Assembly (NCBI GenBank): GCA_031260865.1
Contig: JAISKQ010000229.1
Coordinates: forward strand, 1-7,886
DNA length: 7,886 bases
Direction: 5' to 3'
From: Prevotella sp.
GTDB taxonomy: Bacteria > Bacteroidota > Bacteroidia > Bacteroidales > Dysgonomonadaceae
The notes under the pieces were generated by a model. The model was not told where the DNA came from. It did not search any database and was given only the letters and a program-made list of their open reading frames with translations. The position numbers and the translations under genes were made by a program. Positions 1-6,349 of this stretch are shown one piece after another (the first letter of the stretch is position 1; the number at the start of each line of letters is the position of its first letter).

Positions 1-14
1 TTCCAAAGATCTCT

Positions 15-49
15 TTTCGGCTCTTACCCCTCTGCCCTTTCGGCTCTTA
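15..49. repeat. 12-bp direct repeat in the leader of the left-edge transcript
   Basis: TTTCGGCTCTTA occurs at 15-26 and again at 38-49, a 23-bp period. It lies downstream of the minus-strand promoter at 116-148, so in the transcript it reads TAAGAGCCGAAA twice. The period is not a multiple of three and the copies fall in different frames of the only open minus-strand frame here, so it is more likely an RNA or DNA element than a protein repeat. Function unknown. Confidence 0.5.
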
Positions 50-87
50 TTCCACATCTCCGGGTCACCCCTTCTTGCTTCCTAAAA

Positions 88-113
88 CCCGCCGGCTTTA
101 TCGGTAAAGCGGG
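88..113 (-). promoter_or_regulatory. Hairpin at the 5' end of the left-edge leader
   Basis: GCTTTA (95-100) pairs with TAAAGC (105-110) around a TCGG loop, and CCC (88-90) can pair with GGG (111-113), leaving GCCG (91-94) as a one-sided bulge. It lies directly downstream of the -7 box at 116-123, so the minus-strand transcript would begin with or just inside this structure. A 5'-end stem of this kind could stabilise the mRNA or act in regulation; neither is shown by the sequence. Confidence 0.4.
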
Positions 114-115
114 TG

Positions 116-148
116 CAAAGATAGAAAACTTAATCCACTATTTCCAAA
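116..148 (-). promoter_or_regulatory. Bacteroidetes-type promoter for a gene off the left edge
   Basis: Read on the minus strand, TATCTTTG (123 to 116) matches the Bacteroidetes -7 consensus TAnnTTTG exactly, and TTTG (148 to 145) matches the -33 element, with a 21-bp spacer in the known range. Transcription would start roughly at 105-110 and run leftward out of the window. The site lies downstream of the nth stop codon, so the next gene to the left has its own promoter rather than relying on read-through from nth. This is the best promoter match in the window. Confidence 0.7.
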
Positions 149-228
149 TAATTCTTGAGTTTTTTCAAAATATTTTCATCTTATTTTTCAAATCGTTTAT
201 TTACAATAATTTGCAAATCGGCATTATC

Positions 229-867
229 TCATCTATTTTTTGAAAAATATTTACAATATGGCGTAAGTCCACACTCTTCACACTTCGGTTTACGTGCCAC
301 ACAAACATAACGTCCATGTAATATCAACCAATGATGCGCCCGTGATAAGTATTTCGCGGGAATATATTTAATCAATTCTTGTTCTGTTTGAACCGGATTT
401 TTCGAGTTATCCGTTAAACCTAACCGGTTAGAAACCCGGAAAACATGTGTATCGACAGGCATAGCCGGCTTGTTAAACGCGACAATAAGCATTACATTCG
501 CCGTTTTTCGTCCTACGCCCGGTATAGACTCCAATTCTTCTAATGTATGGGGTACTTGTCCATCGAAGTCCGAAACGAGCTTCTTAGCCATTCCTAACAA
601 GTTTTTAGCCTTATTATTCGGATATGATACACTCTTTATATATTCATATATGGCGTCCGACGACGACACTGCCATCACCTCCGGTGCAGGATATGCCTCA
701 AACAACGGAGGAGTGACCATATTTACACGTTTATCCGTACATTGGGCGGATAGTATTACTGCTATCAGCAAATGGAATGGATTGTCATAATGAAGCTCTG
801 TGTCCACAACCGGCATGTTCTGTTCAAACCAGTTAATAATCCCTGTATATCGTTCTTTTTTTGTCAT
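229..867 (-). CDS. nth: Endonuclease III (DNA glycosylase/AP lyase)
   Basis: Base-excision-repair enzyme that removes oxidised pyrimidines and cleaves the strand at the abasic site. It acts on chromosomal DNA in the cytoplasm. At 212 residues it is the usual family length. The helix-hairpin-helix is at about 112-122 (LESIPGVGRKTA). Lys121 is in the position of the catalytic lysine and Asp139 (in VDTHVFRV) in that of the catalytic aspartate. The [4Fe-4S] ligands fit the family spacing Cys-x6-Cys-x2-Cys-x5-Cys: Cys189, Cys196, Cys199 and Cys205. The start is ATG at 867, with no sensible alternative upstream. It lies 80 bp after the isomerase gene on the same strand, with a weak hairpin between them, so it may be read through from that gene or have an unseen promoter. 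Nothing appears broken. Confidence 0.97.
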   Translation of the reverse strand: MTKKERYTGIINWFEQNMPVVDTELHYDNPFHLLIAVILSAQCTDKRVNMVTPPLFEAYPAPEVMAVSSSDAIYEYIKSVSYPNNKAKNLLGMAKKLVSDFDGQVPHTLEELESIPGVGRKTANVMLIVAFNKPAMPVDTHVFRVSNRLGLTDNSKNPVQTEQELIKYIPAKYLSRAHHWLILHGRYVCVARKPKCEECGLTPYCKYFSKNR

Positions 868-893
868 CTTGACTAATGTTAGTTTAGAAACAC

Positions 894-921
894 AAAATCC
901 CCTACAGTAAAACCATAAGGG
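894..921 (-). terminator. Weak possible terminator between the isomerase gene and nth
   Basis: On the minus strand CCCTTA (921 to 916) can pair with TAGGGG (904 to 899), including one G-U pair, around an 11-base loop, followed by ATTTTG. The stem is short and the T tract is interrupted, so termination would be partial at best. Confidence 0.25.
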
Positions 922-947
922 ACTTGTAACATGAAAAAGTTATCTTT

Positions 948-3068
948 TTACCAGAATGCTATTCTGTTATCTTTTACATTCATCTTTTCTTTAAGCACCA
1001 ATACCGCCTGAGACATCAATTGGTAGAAATTTTCCTGACGAATCGCTTGTTTTGCCTGAGCCTGATCATAAACATTCGCGTTGTCGGTCTTAGCCGTTAC
1101 ATCAAGCACATATACACCGGCGTTACCTTTCATTGGCTGTTCCAATTTATTTACTTGACCATGTTTGGCATAAACGTTCAGTAATGGTTCATATCCTACT
1201 CCGGAAATATTGTTTGTTTGGAATGTCACAAAATTCACCGTATCAACGCGTCCGGCTACAGCCTGAGCATAAGCGTCCAACGTTGTCAGATTTTTTGATT
1301 TCAGGTCGGCGATTATCTTTTCCGCTTTCTTATCATTAATCAATTCAGCCTTCAACATTGACGAAACTTCCGAAACAGGCATGTAATCACCTTTTATTTC
1401 ATTTTTAACTATCGCGACGATGCGTTTGTTCGTCAGATTGTCGAATTTCTTTACTGTTCCCACTTTATTATTGAACGCCCAAGAAATAACTTGGCGAGAA
1501 CCGATTACTTGCCCCAAAGCCATGTCCGATGGAGATACCACCGCGTTGGGCACGATATTATAACCTTTTGTCAAAGCCACATTATCGAAATTTTCCATAT
1601 TCCCATTCTCCGCGACAAACTGGTTCAATTCATTGTCTATTGAATTTTGAGTTTTATCACTGATAATCACAGGCAATTGTATTGCCGCGATCTTCACCTT
1701 TGACACAGGGTTTGTTTTATCTTGCACACGTATTAATTGTGTTTGCCCATTAATAACAATAGGGAATATATCGCCTACGGCAGCGCTAAAACATTTTTTC
1801 ACAACATCCGCGCCTGTTCCTACCAAACTCATTTCGGTAGCCCAGCCTATTTCACCGCCATTAGATCCCGGCATAATTTCATTGGCGAGAGTCGCGAAAT
1901 CTTTACCGCCTTTTATAACATTTATAAGACTGTCCGACACATGCGCGGCTATGGTTTGATCTAAACCTTGCAACGGTATAAGTTGAAGTTTAACGGAATC
2001 CGCCGCTGTTGTTTTATCTATCAGTTTATATGTTATAAATGATTGTTCGACACGTTCCGGCTCTTTAACTAACCCGATTGACGCCGATTGAACAAATGTT
2101 TTCATATCCTCGGGCAAACTTGACACCGCGATGAAAGCATCCGCGAATTGGTTACTTGAGTATTCATTTACTAACGACGCGGGATTATCGGTGGTTACAA
2201 ATTTTTCATAGACCGTGTTTATAACCTTTTCCACAGCCTCATAATCTTCATCGCTTGGGACGACATCCTTTACAAAATAAGATATTTTGCGAAGTTCCGA
2301 ATCCAATTTGAAGTTATTTTTCCGTTTATCATATAACGCTTTAATATCTTTTTCAGTAACGTTTTTAGCCACAACCGAATCCGGTATGGACGAATACCGT
2401 TGAAGAACGTATGTTATATCAGCCTGCGCTTTAGAGTCATCAAAAGCGGCTTTTGCTTCCGTGGCGCCGGGCAATAGAGAACCGGCAACCAAAGAAGAAT
2501 ATTTTTCTTCCAAGCGTTGATATTTCATCTTATTCTGAATGAACGCCCAAATTTCTCTTCTCGCCTGAATTTCAGCTTTATGATTATCATCCAATCCGGC
2601 TTCATCCACACTGATGGATTGTATGAACTGATTCAAATAAGCCTTATCGAACTGTCCGGTTTGAGGATTTACAAAAAATGGTATTTGATATAGCATGGGA
2701 TCTATATTTGTTGTAACCATATCTTTCAATTCTTCGGAGGTCACGTTCAAGCCTAATTCATTCGCCTGCTTGTCAAGCATGATTTCTGTTACCATCTGCT
2801 GATAAACCATTTCCCTGATTTTAGAAGATGTCGTTTCATCCAACGAATTTTGACCGGACATCACTTTCTGGAAATGTTCCCACTCCGCGATCCTATCCGA
2901 ATATTGTTTTGTCGTCACAACTTCACCATCTACCGTAAAGGCTTTATCCTTACTCTTATTAATAAATGAAGTTAATTCACTCCAAGGAAAGACAAAAGCC
3001 AGTAATCCAGCCGCAATTATCCCGATCAATAGTCCGGATTTGCTTCTAATTTTCTGTAAAGCAGCCAT
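948..3068 (-). CDS. Membrane-anchored SurA/PpiD-like peptidyl-prolyl isomerase
   Basis: Periplasmic folding factor of the PpiD/SurA class, expected to assist secreted and outer-membrane proteins at the inner membrane. The 706-residue protein starts with a short basic segment and one hydrophobic anchor (about 11-29), then a helical SurA-like N-terminal chaperone region (about 40-195). A parvulin-type domain lies near 358-450, with the recognisable GGKDFATLANE stretch, GGEIGW at 404-409, and a C-terminal VGDIFPIV...LIRV strand pair. The residues before it (LQLIPLQGLDQTIAAH) are only loosely like the usual parvulin start, so catalytic activity is uncertain. The remaining 250 residues look like a divergent C-terminal region ending in helix. 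Length and layout fit Bacteroidetes homologues. The start is ATG at 3068, 105 bp after the lptC stop. It could belong to the envelope operon or use its own weak -7-like site. Confidence 0.88.
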   Translation of the reverse strand: MAALQKIRSKSGLLIGIIAAGLLAFVFPWSELTSFINKSKDKAFTVDGEVVTTKQYSDRIAEWEHFQKVMSGQNSLDETTSSKIREMVYQQMVTEIMLDKQANELGLNVTSEELKDMVTTNIDPMLYQIPFFVNPQTGQFDKAYLNQFIQSISVDEAGLDDNHKAEIQARREIWAFIQNKMKYQRLEEKYSSLVAGSLLPGATEAKAAFDDSKAQADITYVLQRYSSIPDSVVAKNVTEKDIKALYDKRKNNFKLDSELRKISYFVKDVVPSDEDYEAVEKVINTVYEKFVTTDNPASLVNEYSSNQFADAFIAVSSLPEDMKTFVQSASIGLVKEPERVEQSFITYKLIDKTTAADSVKLQLIPLQGLDQTIAAHVSDSLINVIKGGKDFATLANEIMPGSNGGEIGWATEMSLVGTGADVVKKCFSAAVGDIFPIVINGQTQLIRVQDKTNPVSKVKIAAIQLPVIISDKTQNSIDNELNQFVAENGNMENFDNVALTKGYNIVPNAVVSPSDMALGQVIGSRQVISWAFNNKVGTVKKFDNLTNKRIVAIVKNEIKGDYMPVSEVSSMLKAELINDKKAEKIIADLKSKNLTTLDAYAQAVAGRVDTVNFVTFQTNNISGVGYEPLLNVYAKHGQVNKLEQPMKGNAGVYVLDVTAKTDNANVYDQAQAKQAIRQENFYQLMSQAVLVLKEKMNVKDNRIAFW

Positions 3069-3129
3069 TTAATAAATTGTTTTTTATATTATTAGTTATT
3101 CTATATTCCTATTAAAACTTTTAAGCGCA

Positions 3130-3137
3130 CGAAGATA
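3130..3137 (-). promoter_or_regulatory. Possible -7 box for the isomerase gene
   Basis: TATCTTCG on the minus strand differs from the Bacteroidetes -7 consensus TAnnTTTG at one base. It lies 62 bp upstream of the isomerase ATG, in the 105-bp gap after lptC. No TTTG -33 element is seen at the proper distance, so this is a weak candidate only. Confidence 0.25.
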
Positions 3138-3173
3138 ATAAATTGAGATTGAATTTCATTCATATTTGAACAA

Positions 3174-3797
3174 CTATTCTTCCTTTTCGTCTTTGTTTTC
3201 ACCATCTTCATTCACATATAATAAAGATCCCCCTAAAGGAGTATCACCTACATCTCTGAATGTATATTCGGTTAATTGTTGATTTGCCGTAAAACCTCCG
3301 GTATTTCTCAATATTACTTTATTGGGTCTGATTATTTCCACATATTCGTTTGAATAAATTTTCTGTTGCCGCTCATCCCAAAACAACTCGTTACTCATAA
3401 AGGTCTCCCCTAATACATTCCTTATACTTACGTGCCCCCTGAGTTTCCACAACCGGCGATTCATGTAATTCCACGCGGAATCGGATTTTACTGTCGCCAC
3501 TATATTAAACACCGAGTCAAATTGTTCTAAATAGAATCCATGAGGAAAAAGCTGGTGAGGTTCTTTGGCTTTGTTGTACATTTCCCATGTTTTCGCTATC
3601 ATCTTATATCGTATCAACCCCGAATCGGAAACAAGCATTGTCACACTATCGGTACTTAAAGAAGGCACTTTATCCGGATCGTATTTCAGAGCAACCATAT
3701 TTTTCGCTTCTTCTTTGCAAGACATAAAAAAGAGAGTCACAACAGCAAAAACGGCTGTCGCAACCAACGATATTTTTCTCTTTTTGAAATGTGACAT
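3174..3797 (-). CDS. lptC: LPS export ABC transporter periplasmic protein LptC (lipoprotein form)
   Basis: Component of the Lpt bridge that moves lipopolysaccharide from the inner to the outer membrane; it normally joins the LptB2FG transporter to LptA. Counting from ATG 3797 it has 207 residues: a basic start (MSHFKKRKIS), a hydrophobic signal, and a cysteine at residue 27 (FFMSC) that looks like a lipobox, so the protein is probably lipidated. The body (about 48-195) carries alternating beta strands typical of the LptC/OstA jellyroll: 'MLVSDSGLIRYKMIAKTWEMY', 'WKLRGHVSIRNVLGETFMSNELFWDE' and 'IYSNEYVEIIRPN'. The tail is acidic and charged. An in-frame ATG at 3827 would add ten residues, but it lies inside a 9-bp hairpin, and the shorter form gives a more normal signal sequence. 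It lies between a barrel gene and a folding factor, which fits an envelope role. Confidence 0.85.
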   Translation of the reverse strand: MSHFKKRKISLVATAVFAVVTLFFMSCKEEAKNMVALKYDPDKVPSLSTDSVTMLVSDSGLIRYKMIAKTWEMYNKAKEPHQLFPHGFYLEQFDSVFNIVATVKSDSAWNYMNRRLWKLRGHVSIRNVLGETFMSNELFWDERQQKIYSNEYVEIIRPNKVILRNTGGFTANQQLTEYTFRDVGDTPLGGSLLYVNEDGENKDEKEE

Positions 3798-3810
3798 ATT
3801 AAAAGCAATC

Positions 3811-3834
3811 AGCCTCAATAAACTCATTGAGGCT
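3811..3834 (-). terminator. 9-bp perfect hairpin between the barrel gene and lptC
   Basis: AGCCTCAAT (3811-3819) and ATTGAGGCT (3826-3834) are perfect reverse complements around a 6-base loop. On the minus strand the hairpin starts 20 bases after the barrel-gene stop and is followed by GATTGCTTTTAAT, an imperfect T-rich tail. It could be a partial terminator, an mRNA-stabilising 3' stem, or a structure that hides the upstream in-frame ATG (3827-3825), which falls in its loop/stem. It lies just before the preferred lptC start at 3797. Confidence 0.5.
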
Positions 3835-3853
3835 AATATGATGTATGGTTATA

Positions 3854-5167
3854 TTAATTAATTTTCTTTCTGAAGAACCAAAATTCATTGAAATTCACAT
3901 TCAGGGATACTCCGAAATATTGTTCATCAATCATGGTTTTCATTTTCGGTTTTAATTTCTTATATTCAAAATTCAGGTTTATATATGAAACCCTGCCCAA
4001 ATCATCACGGATCGGAAATCCGAAGCCAACCGTAGCGCCGTATTCGTTATATCCTTTTACAGCCTGTGTCGCCGCGTCGACAACATTCATGTATGAATTA
4101 CTATAATTAAGCCCTCCTCTGAACTTCGTTCTTTTGATAAAGCTCCTGTCATACTGATCTATCATATATTCAGCACCCACATTATATCTCCATCTGTCAT
4201 TAAAGCGACCCGCGTCGTCTAATCCGTCGCCCATATATGACGTATATTTGACGTCGCTCCATTTTTGATAAGTAACATCAGCTCCCACTACAATCCTGTT
4301 GTCACGCTTCCATGTGAATCCGAGACCATAGGTTTCCGGCAATCCGGCGTCAACACCATTGTGAGTCGTTATTTTTGTGGCGGTAGTATCCACAGCGCCT
4401 GCTCCTGTAAACTCATAGTGAGAATTTTTATAATTGGCGCCGGAGTTTATCTTAGGAGAATAAACAGCTCCGACAGTCAATAAATCTTTCTTTGATAAAG
4501 CCAATTCATATTGAATTCCGATATCAAACTTTACAGCTTTCATCGATAATTCCGAGAGGTCGGTCGATGTATAGCTATTGTTGGCTGATGTTCCCACCGC
4601 AGGAAGACTGCGCGTGTAGTTCAACGAGCCAAAAAGGAAAGAAGCATTTGCCCCTACCGATAGACCTTTGAAAGGCGTTGAGTATCCCAAACCTCCGTAA
4701 ACTTGGCTTAGTCCGCCCGAACCGGTAAAAGATTTGATGTAGGACACCGAATTTGTGGTTTCGGTACTACCGAATGTATATCCGACAGAAGAGAAAGGGA
4801 TTACGCCAAAACTAAATCCCAGATGTTTTTTAAGAGGCACTAAAATTGTAATGTAATCTAATCCGCCACTATAATGATTTGCCGAATTTGTACCGTCGCT
4901 CAGTCTTCCATAATTGGCTGAAATACCTATATCAAAAAGAAATGTAAGAGAATCGACTCTTGAATAAGAAGCCGGATTCAGCGGATTGGCGCTTTGGCTG
5001 TTACGCAAGCCATATCCTATTCCGCCCATCGCTTTGGAAGGGCCTACCGCCTGATCTTTCAAAATTCCATATCCATATCTACTATAAGGAGAGTCTGTTT
5101 GCGCTCCCAAAGAGCATGTTATAAAAGCCGCAATGGCCAACAAAAGAAGGTTCTTTCTTTTCAACAT
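3854..5167 (-). CDS. Predicted outer-membrane beta-barrel protein, FadL/OmpP1-like layout
   Basis: A 437-residue exported protein. A signal peptide (about 1-22: basic MLKRK, hydrophobic core, SLGA before QTDS) is followed by a conserved-looking opening (SPYSRYGYGIL, then AMGGIGYGLRN and NPLNPASY). After that come many amphipathic strands rich in Gly, Tyr, Ser and aromatic residues, ending in YFGVSLNVNFNEFWFFRKK. This is the composition of an outer-membrane barrel, and the N-terminal Gly-rich segment resembles FadL/OmpP1-type proteins, although I cannot assign a transported substrate. The start is ATG at 5167: an upstream in-frame TTG at 5182 only adds MYRII before the signal peptide. It is the first gene of the leftward cluster, 56 bp before the preferred lptC start. 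Many Bacteroidetes carry a similar barrel gene near lptC and a PpiD-like gene (from memory). Confidence 0.75.
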   Translation of the reverse strand: MLKRKNLLLLAIAAFITCSLGAQTDSPYSRYGYGILKDQAVGPSKAMGGIGYGLRNSQSANPLNPASYSRVDSLTFLFDIGISANYGRLSDGTNSANHYSGGLDYITILVPLKKHLGFSFGVIPFSSVGYTFGSTETTNSVSYIKSFTGSGGLSQVYGGLGYSTPFKGLSVGANASFLFGSLNYTRSLPAVGTSANNSYTSTDLSELSMKAVKFDIGIQYELALSKKDLLTVGAVYSPKINSGANYKNSHYEFTGAGAVDTTATKITTHNGVDAGLPETYGLGFTWKRDNRIVVGADVTYQKWSDVKYTSYMGDGLDDAGRFNDRWRYNVGAEYMIDQYDRSFIKRTKFRGGLNYSNSYMNVVDAATQAVKGYNEYGATVGFGFPIRDDLGRVSYINLNFEYKKLKPKMKTMIDEQYFGVSLNVNFNEFWFFRKKIN

Positions 5168-5507
5168 TATAATTCTATACAATTTATCTTTGTTAAACTA
5201 ACGCTAATATTGTGTCACATTCATCCCGTATTTTCACCTATTTGCTATGACTTCATCTATAACAAAAAAAATGACAAATTATTATCCGAATATCCAATGT
5301 TTCCTTGATCTTGATAATAGATGAAAACAAAATAATAACGGTTCATCGCTCGTTTACATGAAAGATTCATAAAAACGCGCGAAACTTGTGCAAAGTAAAT
5401 TAAAAAAACTTAGTTAAGCGAGTTTTTAGATAAAATGTCATATTTTTTTTGCCTTAAAAAGGTTAATTATCCTTATTTTAGTAACTTTGTCTCCGATTAA
5501 AATCACA
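5168..5507. other. Divergent intergenic region, AT-rich
   Basis: No gene is seen in these 340 bp between the leftward barrel gene and the rightward exosortase gene. Contents: a minus-strand TTACTTTG (5398 to 5391), one mismatch from the -7 consensus, which could serve the barrel gene with a leader of over 200 bases but lacks a clear -33 box; an inverted repeat AAAAACT (5404-5410) / AGTTTTT (5421-5427) with a 10-base loop; an eight-T run (5443-5450); an imperfect palindrome GGTTAATTATCC (5461-5472) placed just before the exosortase -7 box, where an operator could sit; and that -7 box itself. No promoter with both elements is evident for the barrel gene. Confidence 0.5.
5482..5489 (+). promoter_or_regulatory. 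-7 box of the exosortase gene
   Basis: TAACTTTG matches the Bacteroidetes -7 consensus TAnnTTTG exactly. The start point would fall near 5494-5497, leaving a leader of only about 12 bases before ATG 5508. A TTTG occurs at 5448-5451, but its 30-bp spacing is too long for a normal -33 element, so only half of the promoter is convincing. The in-frame TTG at 5487 overlaps this box and so should not be the start codon. Confidence 0.5.
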
Positions 5508-6188
5508 ATGAACAAAACTGTCGAAAACCTCATCAAAAGATGCTATCAGAAGCTAAAACCATTTAAAGATATTATCTGGTTCTTCTGTTTATTCCTCATC
5601 TTTGAGTTTATATGGAAACTTTGCGTTCATCAAGGAGAAGATGAAAGTGTACTTTTGGTTTTGGGTAAAGACCTAACCGCATATACAGAGAATATTTGTA
5701 TCTGGACTGCCGACAGCGTATATTGGACTATACATAATATACTGGGTTATAACGACTTTTACATAAACGGCACATTTCTTCAATTCAAAAATTCATTATT
5801 GACCAATATTGTATGGGGCTGTACAGGGCTAAAGCAATTATTTATGTTTGCGTTCATTATAGCATTTTACTATGGTCCCGCGAAAAAGAAACTTTGGTAC
5901 ATACCCATGTCCTTACTGATATTAATCGCGGTGAATATACTCCGGTTGATTGTCATATTCCTTATCATAAGAAATCCTTTCCCCGAATGGTTTATTACTG
6001 TCAACGAATGGTATAACAACAGGATATGGAGTAATTCAAAAGAAAATTATATTCAATTCTATACCGATTGGTTCAATATATTCCACCGCGACATTTTCAC
6101 ATGGCTATATTATGATGGTATTATTTTTATACTATGGCTTGTTTGGGAAGAAAAAATCAATAAATCATGGAGCAAGATGAAAAATTGA
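5508..6188 (+). CDS. Exosortase/archaeosortase family protein
   Basis: Multi-pass inner-membrane protein of the exosortase/archaeosortase family, whose members are thought to cut C-terminal sorting signals from exported proteins and transfer them to the cell surface. It has 226 residues from ATG 5508; the TTG at 5487 lies in the -7 box. All three family catalytic positions are visible: Cys105 in WGCTGLKQ, Arg146 in NILR, and His193 in NIFHRDIF. Hydrophobic segments lie at about 23-41, 109-122, 129-156 and 196-213, and the protein is rich in Trp, Tyr, Phe and Ile. I cannot name the subclass (XrtF, XrtN, XrtY or other). No PEP-CTERM-like substrate, sortase-associated gene or exopolysaccharide gene is in the window, so its substrate must be elsewhere. 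Transcription is divergent from the envelope cluster. Its low GC is in line with a membrane protein and is not proof of transfer. Confidence 0.87.
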   Translation: MNKTVENLIKRCYQKLKPFKDIIWFFCLFLIFEFIWKLCVHQGEDESVLLVLGKDLTAYTENICIWTADSVYWTIHNILGYNDFYINGTFLQFKNSLLTNIVWGCTGLKQLFMFAFIIAFYYGPAKKKLWYIPMSLLILIAVNILRLIVIFLIIRNPFPEWFITVNEWYNNRIWSNSKENYIQFYTDWFNIFHRDIFTWLYYDGIIFILWLVWEEKINKSWSKMKN

Positions 6189-6263
6189 GGCGGAGAGGGA
6201 AATCAACGGTTTACATCTCAATAAAACACTTTAACTTTTTATAACACAAATTTAACGCCGCGA

Positions 6264-6290
6264 ACGGCTAAAAACCGTCATCTCTTTTTT
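6264..6290 (+). terminator. Weak possible terminator after the exosortase gene
   Basis: ACGG (6264-6267) pairs with CCGT (6275-6278) around a 7-base A-rich loop, followed by CATCTC and a six-T run (6285-6290). The stem is only 4 bp and the T run is 6 bases away, so this is a marginal call. No other terminator is seen in the 161-bp gap. Confidence 0.2.
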
Positions 6291-6349
6291 GCAAAATTAT
6301 CTATATATAGTAAGAAACTTTTTCTAAAACCCTAAATACTATAATAGAT

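Noticed and set aside
209..218. 10-bp perfect palindrome ATTTGCAAAT after nth
   Set aside because: Short, AT-rich, without a T tract in the right place for a terminator; likely chance in an AT-rich spacer.
5168..5182. Extended start of the barrel gene at TTG 5182
   Set aside because: It would place MYRII before a normal signal peptide that begins at ATG 5167; the ATG start gives a typical signal sequence.
5404..5427. Inverted repeat AAAAACT/AGTTTTT in the divergent region as a terminator
   Set aside because: No gene ends into it from either side and the stem is almost all A-T; kept only as a note in the intergenic description.
6167..6244. 25-codon frame overlapping the end of the exosortase gene (starts MEQDEKLRRRG)
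   Set aside because: It has the position of a coupled downstream gene, but it is very short, has no membrane segment such as exosortase-associated proteins have, and there is no further support.
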